A stretch of 64,000 bases of DNA from Cellulomonas sp. Leaf395. GTDB lineage: Bacteria; Actinomycetota; Actinomycetes; Actinomycetales; Cellulomonadaceae. Below are positions 28,288 to 40,110 of this stretch, in pieces; within the stretch, counting starts at the first letter, position 1; every line of letters begins with the position of its first letter. The DNA lies in the NCBI RefSeq assembly GCF_001424125.1, contig NZ_LMQI01000003.1, forward strand, positions 612,929 to 676,928. Reading direction: 5' to 3'. Position numbers and translations under genes: made by a program. The notes beneath the pieces were generated by a model. That model did not search any database. It was not told where the DNA came from and saw only the letters and a list, made by a program, of their open reading frames with translations.

Positions 28288-28917
28288 ATGGAGATCGTGG
28301 TTGCCGGCCGGCACACCGAGGTGCTTCCGAAGTATCGGGCGCACGTCGAGCAGAAGCTCGCGAAAGTCGAGCAGCTGGCCCCCCGCGCCCAACGGATCGA
28401 CGTCGTCGTGTCGCACGAGACGAATCCCCGACAGGCTGGCAGCAGTGAGCGCGTCGAGCTCACCGTCGTCGACCGTGGCCCCGTGATCCGCGCCGAGGCG
28501 TGCGCGGACGACAGGTACGCGGCCCTCGACCTGGCCCTGGGGAAGCTCCTCGAGCGGCTGCGGCGGACGCGCGACCGGCGCAAGGACCACCGCAACCACA
28601 CTCCGATCGCCCCCGTCGACGTGCGCCCGCCCGAGCCGGAACCGGCCGTGGCCACGCCCGTCGACCCGGACGCCGCGGTCGAGACGACACTCGGTGACTC
28701 GCCGGTCGTCATCCGCGAGAAGGTCCACCAGGCGCAGCCGATGACGGTCGACGACGCGCTGTACGAGATGGAGCTCGTCGGCCACGACTTCTTCCTGTTC
28801 ATCGACGCGGAGACGGCCCAGCCGTCCGTCGCGTACCGCAGGCGAGGGTGGAGCTACGGGGTGATCAAGCTCGACGCAGCGGTGACCGCAGCACCACTGG
28901 CGACAGTAGGCGGCTGA
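28288..28917 (+). CDS. hpf: Long-form ribosome hibernation-promoting factor
   Basis: Binds the 30S decoding site and dimerises ribosomes into inactive 100S particles under stress. The 209-residue length is that of the long form: N-terminal S30AE domain (about 1-105, starting MEIVVAGRHTEVLPKYRAHVEQKLAKVE), a proline-rich linker, and the C-terminal dimerisation domain (KPM-type region seen as HQAQPMTVDDALYEMELVGHDFF and AYRRRGWSYGVIKL). AGGAGG lies six bases before the ATG. secA is downstream, an arrangement conserved in actinobacteria. Confidence 0.95.
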   Translation: MEIVVAGRHTEVLPKYRAHVEQKLAKVEQLAPRAQRIDVVVSHETNPRQAGSSERVELTVVDRGPVIRAEACADDRYAALDLALGKLLERLRRTRDRRKDHRNHTPIAPVDVRPPEPEPAVATPVDPDAAVETTLGDSPVVIREKVHQAQPMTVDDALYEMELVGHDFFLFIDAETAQPSVAYRRRGWSYGVIKLDAAVTAAPLATVGG

Positions 28918-28923
28918 CCGGTA

Positions 28924-28981
28924 CCGACACCACGACGACGCCCGGCACGGTCGACAGGACCGCCGGGCGTCGTCGTGTCGG
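28924..28981 (+). terminator. Strong hairpin terminator after hpf
   Basis: The arms at 28924-28946 and 28962-28981 pair over 20 base pairs with one three-base bulge, around a 15-base loop. There is no T-tract, as is common for actinobacterial terminators. It lies seven bases after the hpf stop and just before the next GTG-start gene. Confidence 0.75.
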
Positions 28982-29003
28982 TGGGCCACGGCAGGATGTG
29001 CGT

Positions 29004-30269
29004 GTGACCGTCCCGGGAGTCGAACGCCTCACTCTGTCGCAGGCCCGTCGCATCACGCTGCGCGCGCAAGGGCTCGACCGTCCTCGCCCGGTGCGGGCCG
29101 CCGAGCCCACGATGCGACAGTTCCAGCAGGTGGTGGACCGCCTCGGCGTGCTGCAGATCGACTCCGTCAACGTGCTGGCCCGCGCGCACCTGCTCCCGGT
29201 GTTCTCCCGGGTGGGCGCCTACGACCCGGCGCTCCTCGACCGTGCCTCCGGCGCGGCACCGCGCCGGCTCGTCGAGACGTGGGCGCACATGGCGTCGTAC
29301 GTGCCCCCGGAGACGTTCCGGCTGCTGGGCTGGCGGCAGCGGGCCTACCTGACGCAGGCGTGGGGCGCGATCGCGGAGGTGCCCCTGAAGCACTCGCCGC
29401 TCGTCGAGGAGATCCGCGCCATCATCGCCGCGCGCGGCCCGGTCACCGCGCGGCAGGTGCAGGAGGACTTCGAGGCCGACCACCCGACCACCCGCGGGGA
29501 GTGGGGGTGGAACTGGTCGGTGGCCAAGCGCGTGCTCGAGTTCCTGTTCTTCACGGGCGAGATCACGTCGGCCGGGCGCAACGGTGCGTTCGAGCGCCGC
29601 TACGACCTGACCAGCCGCGTGCTCCCACCGGACGTGCTGGCCCGCCCGGAGCCGTCGGACGAGGACGCGGTCCGGGCGCTGACGGAGATCGGCGCGCGCG
29701 CGCACGGCATCGGCACGCTGCGTTGCTTCGCGGACTACTTCCGCATCAAGGAGGACCGGGTCGCCCCCGCGATCGCCGACCTGGTCGAGGAGGGCGTGCT
29801 GCACGAGGTGGAGGTCGACGGGTGGAACCGGGGCCGCGTGTGGCGGCACCGGGACGCCGACCTGCCACGGCGCGCCACCGGACGCGCGCTGCTCAACCCG
29901 TTCGACCCGCTGGTGTTCGAGCGCCGGCGACTGGAGGCTCTGTTCGGTCTGCGCTACCGCATCGAGATCTACGTCCCCGAGCCCAAGCGCGTGTGGGGCT
30001 ACTACGTCCTGCCGTTCCTGCTGGGGGAGTCGCTGCCGGCGCTGGTCGACCTCAAGGCCGACCGTCAGGCCGGGGTCCTGCGCGTGCACGCCGCGCACCG
30101 GGTGACGGGGTCGACGGTGCCGGACGCCGACGTGGTGGAGCCGCTGGCTGCCGAGCTGCGCGAGCTGGCCGGCTGGCTCGGCCTGGACGACATCGTGGTC
30201 GGCGACCGGGACGGGCTGCTGCGCGGCGACCTCGCGCCCGACCTGGCGCGCGCTGTCCGCTCGGCATGA
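29004..30269 (+). CDS. Winged-helix DNA-binding protein, YcaQ-like (HTH_42)
   Basis: 421 residues, similar to E. coli YcaQ, a DNA glycosylase that unhooks interstrand crosslinks. Family features are LSQARRITLRAQGL, VVDRLGVLQIDSVNVLARAHLLP (the QID motif matches the QxD catalytic pair), RLVETWAHMASYVP, and RRLEALFGLRYRIEIYVP. The intact QxD suggests true crosslink or alkyl-base glycosylase activity. GTG 29004 is chosen because CAGGAT lies six bases upstream; an earlier GTG at 28998 is possible. Stop overlaps the EamA gene (ATGA). Confidence 0.87.
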   Translation: MTVPGVERLTLSQARRITLRAQGLDRPRPVRAAEPTMRQFQQVVDRLGVLQIDSVNVLARAHLLPVFSRVGAYDPALLDRASGAAPRRLVETWAHMASYVPPETFRLLGWRQRAYLTQAWGAIAEVPLKHSPLVEEIRAIIAARGPVTARQVQEDFEADHPTTRGEWGWNWSVAKRVLEFLFFTGEITSAGRNGAFERRYDLTSRVLPPDVLARPEPSDEDAVRALTEIGARAHGIGTLRCFADYFRIKEDRVAPAIADLVEEGVLHEVEVDGWNRGRVWRHRDADLPRRATGRALLNPFDPLVFERRRLEALFGLRYRIEIYVPEPKRVWGYYVLPFLLGESLPALVDLKADRQAGVLRVHAAHRVTGSTVPDADVVEPLAAELRELAGWLGLDDIVVGDRDGLLRGDLAPDLARAVRSA

Positions 30270-31250
30270 CGCACGACACGCGGCCTCGCGACTTCGCCCT
30301 CGTCGCGCTCGGCGGTGTCCTGTGGGGCACGGGCGGTCTGGCGGGTGCCGCGCTGGCGGACGCCGCGGGCCTCCCACCGTTGACGGTCGCCGCCTACCGG
30401 CTGCTCGGCGGCGGCGGAGTGCTGCTGCTGGCGCTCGCGGCGGCCGGCGCGCTGCGTGGGCTTGCCCGCACGCGACCCGTTCTGCTCCTGGTGGTGCAGA
30501 CGGCTGTGCTCGCCGCCGTGTACCAGGCCGCGTACTTCGCGGCGGTCCAGCGGGCCGGCGTCGCGGTCGCCACGCTGGTCGCCCTCGGGGCAGCCCCGCT
30601 GCTCGTGGCCATGGGCACCGCCGTGTCCGCCCGGCGGATGCCGTCGTCGCGCACCGTCGTGGCGCTCGGGCTGGCGCTGGCAGGGCTGGTCCTCCTCGTC
30701 GGCCCCTCGGACGCGGCCGGTCCGGGGACCGCGGCCGGCGCGCTGCTCGCCCTCGTGGCCGCTGCGGCGTTCGCGACGATGACGGGCCTGAACCGCCGCA
30801 GCGTGCCTGGCCTGGGTCCGTTGCCGCTGACGGCGACGTCGTTCACGCTCGGCGGAATCCTCCTGCTTCCGGTCGCCGCGGTGGCCGGTCCGGGCCTCGC
30901 CGTCCCGTCCGACGCCGAGGGCTGGGTGCTCCTCGCCTACCTGGCCGTGGTGCCCACCGCGGCGGCGTACAGCGCCTACTTCACGGGCCTGCGGCACGTC
31001 CCCGCGACGACCGCAGCCCTGCTCGCCCTGCTCGAGCCGCTGACGGCCACCGTCGGTGCGGTCGTGCTGCGCGACGAGCGGCTCGGCCCCGCCGGCGTGC
31101 TCGGCGCCGTCCTGCTGGCGGCCGCGGTGGTCGTTCTTCGCCCACGTCGCGCAGGCTCGCCTACGATGGACGCGCCCGGCCGTGCGGCCGGTCACCTCAG
31201 CCGCTCCGACGCCGCGCGCGCCCGGAGTGCGAACACGTCGGGAGTAGTGC

Positions 31251-34058
<2,808 letters not shown>

Positions 34059-34063
34059 CACGT

Positions 34064-34099
34064 CGGAAGCCCGCCCTCCGGCCGGGGGGCGAGCTTCCG
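34064..34099. terminator. Bidirectional hairpin between secA and the Rv3235-family gene
   Basis: GGAAGC (34065-34070) and GCTTCC (34093-34098) close a stem whose inside (CCGCCC with GGGGGCG) also pairs. It lies between two convergent genes, six bases after the secA stop, so it can serve both. Confidence 0.65.
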
Positions 34100-34110
34100 C
34101 GCGTCGAGGC

Positions 34111-34758
34111 TCAGCCGATCTCGAGGGCGGTGACGCGCCAGCCGCCTCGATGGCCCTCCAACCGGAGCGCGACAGCTCGCACGCGCGCCCCGTCGTCGGC
34201 CACCAGGCTCGCCTCCAGGACGTGCGAGTCGACGCGGCAGGCACGGGCCCGGCGGATCACGGGCGGTCGGGTCCCACCGCTCGTGCCGAGCACACGCTGG
34301 GTCAGGCCGGCCCGGACCTGGAGGGACTCGTACACACCTGGGCTCAGCCAGCGGGCGAGCTGCGCGACGGAGCGTCGGCCGGCCAGCACCTCCAGCGAGG
34401 CCAGCGCGACCGCCCGGGCGACCGTCGCGGGGTCGCCGTCGGGCAGCTGGCGGGGAGCGTCGTCGTCGGCCTCCATCACGAGCGACCGGTCGCTGACGCG
34501 CAGGACCGCGATGCGACTGGCGGCAGTCTCGGGTGCTGCGTGGGCAGGCCCGGTCGCCTCCTCGACGAGCGCGGGCGCCACGGCGGGGACCAGCCGGACC
34601 TGGGGACGCCGCGCGCCGACATCCCCGGGGCGGGTGGGGCCGGACGGGCGTCTCGGCGCGGTCCCGTGCGCCGGACCGGCCGTGCGCACCCGGGCGAAGG
34701 CATCCTCGGCGGGGGTGCGGCCACGGGCGAGCACGAGAGCGCCGACGTCGGCGCTCAC
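34111..34758 (-). CDS. Rv3235 family protein
   Basis: A 215-residue actinobacterial protein of unknown function. The N-terminal half is disordered and rich in arginine, proline and alanine; the conserved C-terminal half (about residues 95-215) has VARAVALASLEVLAGRRSVAQLARWLSPGVYESLQ and ends in RGGWRVTALEIG-like strands. The family is found next to secA in mycobacteria (Rv3235 near Rv3240c). GTG start overlaps the LysM gene stop (GTGA), so the pair is coupled; a role at the envelope or in secretion is inference from context. Confidence 0.82.
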   Translation of the reverse strand: MSADVGALVLARGRTPAEDAFARVRTAGPAHGTAPRRPSGPTRPGDVGARRPQVRLVPAVAPALVEEATGPAHAAPETAASRIAVLRVSDRSLVMEADDDAPRQLPDGDPATVARAVALASLEVLAGRRSVAQLARWLSPGVYESLQVRAGLTQRVLGTSGGTRPPVIRRARACRVDSHVLEASLVADDGARVRAVALRLEGHRGGWRVTALEIG

Positions 34759-35684
34759 AGCGCCGGCTCCTCGGCCGTCACGGGCACCGTGAGCACCTCA
34801 CCCGACTGGATCACGTCGGGATCGGCACCGATCACCCCGGAGTTCACGTCGTACCAGCGCGGCCATGCGGCGGCGATCTGTGCGTCGCCGGCGCCGGGCG
34901 CGAGGTGGCGTGCTGCGATCGACCAGAGGCTGTCCCCTACTGCCACGACGACGGTCGTGGCAACGGCGCCGTGGGGAGCCGGGGCGGTCGTGGGGTACCC
35001 GGTGGTGGTGACCTCGCTGGGCGTCCCCTCGGTGAGGGGCACCTCGGTGGGGGCCCCCGGAGGAGCGGGCGCGTCCACGCCCTGGTCGGGTGCCGGCTCG
35101 ACGGCGGTCGTCGCGACGGTCGACGGGGTGGTCGCCGAGGGTGCTGGGCTGGTCGACGAGGCTTGCGGCGTGGGTGTCGCTGCCGCCGCGGTGCTCGGCG
35201 GAGTGGTCGTCTGGGTGGTCGATCGGGTGGTCACCGCCCACCCGAGGTCGTCGCGCACGGCAGCGTCGGTCGCCGCGACGGTGGCTGACGCCGTCGCTGC
35301 GGGCTCCGGCGCGGCAGCCGAGGCGCCTGTCGCCACCCCGAGCCCGATCCCGGCCCCGACGGCGAGGACGAGAGCCTTGCGCACGACCTGCGGGGCGCAG
35401 CGGTGGACCAGCCGCTCGCCGGCCCGCCAGCTCGCGCCCGCCGCGCGGACGACCACGCACACGGCTGCCAGCAGCGCCCCTGCCGCCAGCCAGGCGGCGA
35501 CGAGAGAACCGACGGCGGCCACGGCGAGCTCGATCACGGCGTCGACCCGCCACGGCCCCAGGTGGTCCACCAGCACGGCTCGCACGTGCAGCGCGAGCAC
35601 CCCCGCCAGCGTCGCGGACGCCAGCGTCCCCGCGAGCAGCCCGCCGATCGACGTCCCTGCTCTCCGCACTCCGGTGCCCACCAT
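34755..35684 (-). CDS. LysM domain membrane protein
   Basis: 309 residues. Three hydrophobic helices (about 11-38, 48-85 and 105-128), a long threonine/proline/serine-rich extracytoplasmic linker (about 135-240), and a C-terminal LysM peptidoglycan-binding domain (VVAVGDSLWSIAARHLAPG through GEVLTVPV). The LysM domain would hold the protein to the wall while the helices anchor it in the membrane. ATG 35684 is preceded by AGGGG six bases upstream. Coupled by GTGA to the Rv3235-family gene. Confidence 0.85.
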   Translation of the reverse strand: MVGTGVRRAGTSIGGLLAGTLASATLAGVLALHVRAVLVDHLGPWRVDAVIELAVAAVGSLVAAWLAAGALLAAVCVVVRAAGASWRAGERLVHRCAPQVVRKALVLAVGAGIGLGVATGASAAAPEPAATASATVAATDAAVRDDLGWAVTTRSTTQTTTPPSTAAAATPTPQASSTSPAPSATTPSTVATTAVEPAPDQGVDAPAPPGAPTEVPLTEGTPSEVTTTGYPTTAPAPHGAVATTVVVAVGDSLWSIAARHLAPGAGDAQIAAAWPRWYDVNSGVIGADPDVIQSGEVLTVPVTAEEPAL

Positions 35685-35896
35685 GTGTACCCCTGACCAT
35701 GTTGTTTGATGCAGTTTGATAATGCTTGCGTGGCATAGATGTACCTGAGCGGGTCTGGGTATGTCCAGCGATGTCCGACATGCGGCTGCAGAGGTGGTGC
35801 GCCGAGGCGTCGAAGCTGGCCCGCGCCGCCCGGTGTCGCGGCTATCGTCGGGCGTGCCCGCCGCGGCACCTGCGGCAGCATCCGAGGGGGCACCCC
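35685..35896. promoter_or_regulatory. Divergent AT-rich region between LysM gene and APC permease gene
   Basis: This 212-base gap is unusually AT-rich at 35700-35740. It holds a direct repeat GTTTGAT at 35704-35710 and 35714-35720 (10-base period) and GATAAT at 35718-35723, a possible plus-strand -10; CATTAT on the other strand could serve the LysM gene. The remainder (35740-35890) is ordinary GC-rich sequence in which I see no gene. Confidence 0.45.
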
Positions 35897-37204
35897 ATGT
35901 CCGAGCCGGCACCTGCGGCAACTGCCCGGCTGACCGTGCGCGGCGCCGTCGTGCTCGGGATCGGCGCGATGGTCGGTGCGGGGATCTTCGCGCTGCTCGG
36001 ACAGGCCGGCGCGGTCGCCGGCTCCGCGGTGTGGATCTCGTTCCTGCTGGCCGGGGCGATGTCCGCGACGCTCGGGTACACGCTCGTGAAGTTCGCGATG
36101 CGCTGGCCGTCGTCCGGTGGGCTGATCGTGTACCTGGAGCACGGCTTCGCCAGCCGCCGGCTCGTCGGTGTGGCCGCGTGGCTCGGGTACCTGACGGCGA
36201 TCGTGGTGGTGGGCGCGATGGTCGCCGCCTCGTTCGGGGACTACGCCGCCGTGCTGCTCGCCGACGCACCTCCGGGGGGCTGGTTGTCGAAGCTGTGCGC
36301 CGCGGCGCTGGTCGTGCTCGGGACCTGGGTCACTGTCGCCGGGCCGCGTCTCATCGACCGGGTGCAGACGGCGATCGTGGGCCTCCTTCTCGTCGTGTTC
36401 GCGGTGTTCGTCGTCGGCACGCTGCCGCACGTGGATGCCGCGCTCCTCGCGCCGAGCACCTACCCGGGCGTGGACGACATCGTGGCCAGCATCGCCCTGA
36501 CGTTCTTCGCGTTCCTCGGCTTCGCGGTGATCTCGTTCTCGGGCGGCGACCTGGCCGAGCCCCGCCGCGAGCTCCCGGTCGCGATGTACGCCTCGCTCGC
36601 GATCACCACCGCCCTGTACGTGGCCGTCGCGATCGCCGTCTTCGGCACCCTGCCCGTCGACGAGGTGGTGGCCGCAGGCCCGACGGCCCTGGCCGTCGCG
36701 GCGGAACCGGCGCTCGGACAGGCCGGGTTCGTGATGATGGCCTGCGCGGCGCTGCTGGCGACGGCCTCCACGGTGACCGCGATGCTGTACGGCTCCGTCG
36801 GGCTGTGCGCGGCACTGGCGAGCTCCGGGACCTTCCCACGGGCGTTCGGCCCGGGCACACGGCTGGGTCGGCACGGCGGGCTGCTCATCACCGCGGCGCT
36901 GACGGTCGCGCTCGTCACCGTGCTCAGCGTCGGGGCGCTCGCCTCCGTCGGCAGCGCCGTCTCGCTCGCGGTCTTCCTGCTCGTCGCCGTGGCGGCGTTC
37001 CGGCTGAGGTCCGAGCTCAACGCGTCTCCGGTGCTGACCGCGGTCGCGGTCGCGGTCTCCGGCTTCGTGCTGGTGTGGTTCGTCGTGGACCTGTACACGT
37101 CGGACCGGCGCTCGTTCTGGGCCATGATCGTCCTGATCGGGCTCGCCGTCGTCGTCGACGAGGCGTGGACGCGGCGACGCCGGGCGGCCGACTCCCGTCG
37201 GTGA
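35897..37204 (+). CDS. APC family amino acid permease
   Basis: 435-residue transporter with about 12 hydrophobic helices. The unwound first helix motif GIGAMVGAGIFALLGQAG is the APC signature, and the helix-6 region SIALTFFAFLGFAVISFSGGDLAEPRRELP is also typical. The ATG at 35897 follows GAGGGGG by about six bases; upstream in-frame starts lack support. Substrate unknown, probably an amino acid or polyamine. Confidence 0.87.
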   Translation: MSEPAPAATARLTVRGAVVLGIGAMVGAGIFALLGQAGAVAGSAVWISFLLAGAMSATLGYTLVKFAMRWPSSGGLIVYLEHGFASRRLVGVAAWLGYLTAIVVVGAMVAASFGDYAAVLLADAPPGGWLSKLCAAALVVLGTWVTVAGPRLIDRVQTAIVGLLLVVFAVFVVGTLPHVDAALLAPSTYPGVDDIVASIALTFFAFLGFAVISFSGGDLAEPRRELPVAMYASLAITTALYVAVAIAVFGTLPVDEVVAAGPTALAVAAEPALGQAGFVMMACAALLATASTVTAMLYGSVGLCAALASSGTFPRAFGPGTRLGRHGGLLITAALTVALVTVLSVGALASVGSAVSLAVFLLVAVAAFRLRSELNASPVLTAVAVAVSGFVLVWFVVDLYTSDRRSFWAMIVLIGLAVVVDEAWTRRRRAADSRR

Positions 37205-37255
37205 TCGCACGGGGGAGCAGCGCCTACCGCGGTGACACCCCGGTACCGTGCACGG

Positions 37256-37780
37256 ATGCGGTGGGAGTCGCTCTTCGCGGACATGGAGGCCCAGCTCGCG
37301 GCCGGTCGGCTCGCTGACGTCCGGGCGGACGTGGCCGAGCTCGCGCGCGCCGAGCGGGCGTCGATCACCCTCGCCGCTCGAGCCCGGGCGTCGGTCGGTC
37401 GCTCGGTCCGGGTGCTGGTGGGGGGTGTCGACGTCGTCGAAGGTGAGCTGATCGACGCCGCGCCGGAGTGGATCCTGCTGGCCACGTCACCCGTCCGGCG
37501 TGCACTCGTCCCGGTCGCTGCGGCAGCGGCGGTCGACGGGCTCGCGCCGCACGCTGCGCCGGCGGCCGGCGCGGTGGAGTCGCGGCTGGGGCTCGGTCAC
37601 GCTCTGCGCGCGCTCGCACGGGACCGGGTCGTGGTTCGGGTGCAGGCTGGCAGCGCCGACCTGACCGGTCGCATCGAGCGGGTCGGGGCGGACCATCTGG
37701 ACCTCGCCGACGTCGACGGACCGCGCCGTGGCGTGTGGGCAGTCGCGTTCAGGACGCTGCAGGTCGTCCAGACAGGCTGA
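37256..37780 (+). CDS. Conserved actinobacterial hypothetical protein
   Basis: 174 residues. It opens with a helical segment MRWESLFADMEAQLAAGRLADVRADVAELARAERA, then two similar beta-rich halves (VRVLVGGVDVVEGELIDAAPEWILL and VVVRVQAGSADLTGRIERVGADHLDLA) that look like duplicated small barrels. Similar proteins occur widely in actinobacteria and are sometimes labelled Fis-like regulators without basis. TACCGT lies six bases before the ATG, a leaderless start. Function unknown. Confidence 0.75.
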   Translation: MRWESLFADMEAQLAAGRLADVRADVAELARAERASITLAARARASVGRSVRVLVGGVDVVEGELIDAAPEWILLATSPVRRALVPVAAAAAVDGLAPHAAPAAGAVESRLGLGHALRALARDRVVVRVQAGSADLTGRIERVGADHLDLADVDGPRRGVWAVAFRTLQVVQTG

Positions 37781-37787
37781 GAGCCGG

Positions 37788-38021
37788 TCAGTCCCCGGGG
37801 CCGTCGTCGATCGTGCTGCCGTCGCTCGAGATCCGGGCGCGCGTCTGCTCGTACATCCGCTGGATGTACTTCTCCAGCTCGGTGGACTCGACGCGCCACT
37901 GCAGCCGGCCGCCGATCTGGATGGCGGGCAGCTCGCCGGAGCGCACGAGAGCGTAGGCCTGCGGCGCCGAGATGTTCAGCACCTCGGTGACGTCCGCGAG
38001 GGTCAGGAACCGCGAAGACAT
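37788..38021 (-). CDS. Small helix-turn-helix (excisionase/MerR-like) DNA-binding protein
   Basis: A 77-residue protein made of one winged HTH_17 domain: FLTLADVTEVLNISAPQAYALV is the helix-turn-helix, GELPAIQIGGRLQWRVESTELEKYI the wing and end helix. It resembles excisionases, but no phage or integrase is near; in actinobacteria such proteins are commonly divergent from SAF/CpaE genes, as here. CACACT six bases before ATG may be a weak leaderless -10. It could regulate the divergent pair or its own gene. Confidence 0.82.
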   Translation of the reverse strand: MSSRFLTLADVTEVLNISAPQAYALVRSGELPAIQIGGRLQWRVESTELEKYIQRMYEQTRARISSDGSTIDDGPGD

Positions 38022-38139
38022 GACCGCAGTGTGGCACGCGGTGGCGCCCGGACCCGGTTGTCCACAATGCTCCGTTCGCGTCGGTCCGCAGACGGCAGGA
38101 TGGCCGTCGGCAGCGATGCACCATGAACCAGGGGAGCCG

Positions 38140-38802
38140 ATGGACACGAGCGTGATGGACCTGCCCGCACCGGTGGCGGCGCGGCTGCGGCGCCCCGGCT
38201 GGCGTGACCCCCGGCTCCTGGCGGGCGTCGCGATGGTCGCCGCGTCCGTGCTGCTCGGCTCGTGGGCGGTGCGCACGGCGCAGGCCACTGTCCCCGTGTA
38301 CATGACGCGTGCTGCGCTGGTGCCGGGAGACCGGGTCGCGGCCGACGAGCTCGCGGTCGTCGACGTCCGGCTGGGTACGGTCAACCTCGACCACTACCTG
38401 CGCGCCGACCGACCGGTGGCGACGGACGGTGTGGTCGTCCGTGCTGTCGGTCGCGGCGAGCTGGTGCCCGCGTCGGCGGTGGGTTCGGCCGCCGACCTCG
38501 ACCTGCGACCCGTCTCCGTGACACTGACGCGTGCACCCTCCAGCGACGTGGTGCCCGGCGCACTCGTGGACCTGTGGTTCACCCCGCCCGCGCCGAAGGA
38601 GGGTGCCGAGCCGGCGGACCCGCGCGAGCTGGCGGGAAGTCTGACGATCGCCGAGGTGAGCACGCCGTCGAGCGCCTTCGGTGCGTCAGGCGGGAGAGCT
38701 GTCCAGGTACTGGTTCCCAGCTCGCTGCTCCCCGTGGTCCTCACGGCGCTCGCCGCGGAGGGGACGGTCGACGTCGTCCCGGTCCTGGGCACGGGAGGCT
38801 GA
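38140..38802 (+). CDS. SAF domain protein, CpaB/RcpC-like
   Basis: 220 residues with one transmembrane helix at about 24-48 (LLAGVAMVAASVLLGSWAV) and an extracytoplasmic SAF domain (VPVYMTRAALVPGDRVAADEL to RGELVPASAV), as in the Flp pilus assembly protein CpaB. GGGAG lies five bases before the ATG. The CpaE-like gene follows one base after the stop, reproducing the start of a tad/Flp pilus operon, but the secretion ATPase, TadB/TadC and pilin genes are absent downstream. Confidence 0.82.
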   Translation: MDTSVMDLPAPVAARLRRPGWRDPRLLAGVAMVAASVLLGSWAVRTAQATVPVYMTRAALVPGDRVAADELAVVDVRLGTVNLDHYLRADRPVATDGVVVRAVGRGELVPASAVGSAADLDLRPVSVTLTRAPSSDVVPGALVDLWFTPPAPKEGAEPADPRELAGSLTIAEVSTPSSAFGASGGRAVQVLVPSSLLPVVLTALAAEGTVDVVPVLGTGG

Positions 38803-38803
38803 C

Positions 38804-40072
38804 GTGGCCGTCGGGGTGCTCTGTGCCGTCCAGGGGTCGGCGGAGGCGATCATCGTCCAGGCCGTCGAGCGGACGGGCGGTCGGCTCAGCGTGACGAGGC
38901 GCTGCGCCGACCTCACGGAGCTGCTCGCGGCCGCCGAGGCCGGGCTCGGGCGGCTCGCCGTCGTGTCGGGTGACCTCGACCTGCTCGACCGTGAGGCGAT
39001 CGAGCTGCTGCACCGGGCCGGGGTCCGGGTGGTGGGCATCGCCGACGCCACGCGCCCGTGGCTCGGTGAGCGGCTGGCGGCGCTCGGTACCGACCTGGTG
39101 GCGGTCGCTCCGCACGACGAGGCATCCGCAGGGGACGTGGTCCGGGAGGCGCTCGCCATTCTCGGCGGCGCGCCTGACGAGGCGACGGCGCCGGGGCGGC
39201 CCGACGAGCACGTCGTCCGCCGCCCTGCGCGCGGGCTCGTCGTGGCCGTCTGGGGTCCGACGGGCGCTCCGGGCCGTACGACGGTGGCGGTGAACGTGGC
39301 CGCGGAGCTCGCCGCTGCCGGGCGCAGGACGCTGCTCGTGGACGCCGACACCTACGGCGGGAGCGTCGCGCAGGTGGTCGGCATGCTGGACGAGGCACCA
39401 GGGCTCGCGGCAGCGGCCCGCGCCGCAGGGCAGGGCACTCTCGACCTGATGACGCTGGCCCGGCTCACCCCGACGATCGCGCCGGATCTGCGGGTCCTGT
39501 CAGGCATCTCGCGGGCCGACCGGTGGCCGGAGCTCCCGTCGTCGTCGCTCGATGCGGTGTGGACCGTCGCGCGGGGTCTCGCCGAGTGGACGGTGATCGA
39601 CTGCGGCTTCTGCCTGGAGCAGGACGAGGCGCTCAGCTACGACACGAGGGCGCCCCGCAGGAACGCCGCCACGCTGAGCGCCCTCGAGGCGGCCGACGTC
39701 GTGCTCGTGGTCGGTGCGGGGGACCCGGTCGGCATCCAGCGCCTGGTCCGCGGTCTGGGCGAGCTCACCGACCTCGGGCTGGGCAGCACCCGGTTCGTGC
39801 TGGTCAACCGGGTCCGTGCGTCCGTGGCTGGCCCGCACCCCGGGGATGCGGTCGGTCAGGCGCTGGCGCGCTACGCGGGGGTCACCGACGCGCACCTGGT
39901 GCCCGACGACCGTCCGGCCCTGGACACGGCCCTGCTCGAGGCACAGACGTTGCGGGAGGCGGCGCCGGGGTCGCCCGTGCGACGCGCCTTGGCAGGGATG
40001 GCGTCGCGGATCGATGCGCTGCTGGTGGCCGCCCCCGTCGAGGAGCCCGTCGGGGAGACCGTGAGCGCCTGA
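38804..40072 (+). CDS. CpaE/ParA-like ATPase protein
   Basis: 422 residues: an N-terminal receiver-like domain (about 1-110) without a clear phosphorylation site, and a MinD/ParA-type domain from about residue 145. The P-loop reads GPTGAPGRTT where ParA proteins have KGGVGKTT, so the signature lysine and the P-loop lysine (now arginine) are both missing; TLLVDADTYGG is the switch-like motif. CpaE relatives localise pilus machinery. GTG start one base after the SAF gene stop. Confidence 0.8.
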   Translation: MAVGVLCAVQGSAEAIIVQAVERTGGRLSVTRRCADLTELLAAAEAGLGRLAVVSGDLDLLDREAIELLHRAGVRVVGIADATRPWLGERLAALGTDLVAVAPHDEASAGDVVREALAILGGAPDEATAPGRPDEHVVRRPARGLVVAVWGPTGAPGRTTVAVNVAAELAAAGRRTLLVDADTYGGSVAQVVGMLDEAPGLAAAARAAGQGTLDLMTLARLTPTIAPDLRVLSGISRADRWPELPSSSLDAVWTVARGLAEWTVIDCGFCLEQDEALSYDTRAPRRNAATLSALEAADVVLVVGAGDPVGIQRLVRGLGELTDLGLGSTRFVLVNRVRASVAGPHPGDAVGQALARYAGVTDAHLVPDDRPALDTALLEAQTLREAAPGSPVRRALAGMASRIDALLVAAPVEEPVGETVSA

Positions 40073-40110
40073 GCCCCGGCGGTGGCGCGCGGACGAGGCA
40101 CACTGGCCCC

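Noticed and set aside
37788..38021. HTH protein as a phage excisionase
   Set aside because: No integrase or phage genes nearby; gene order fits the divergent SAF/CpaE arrangement.
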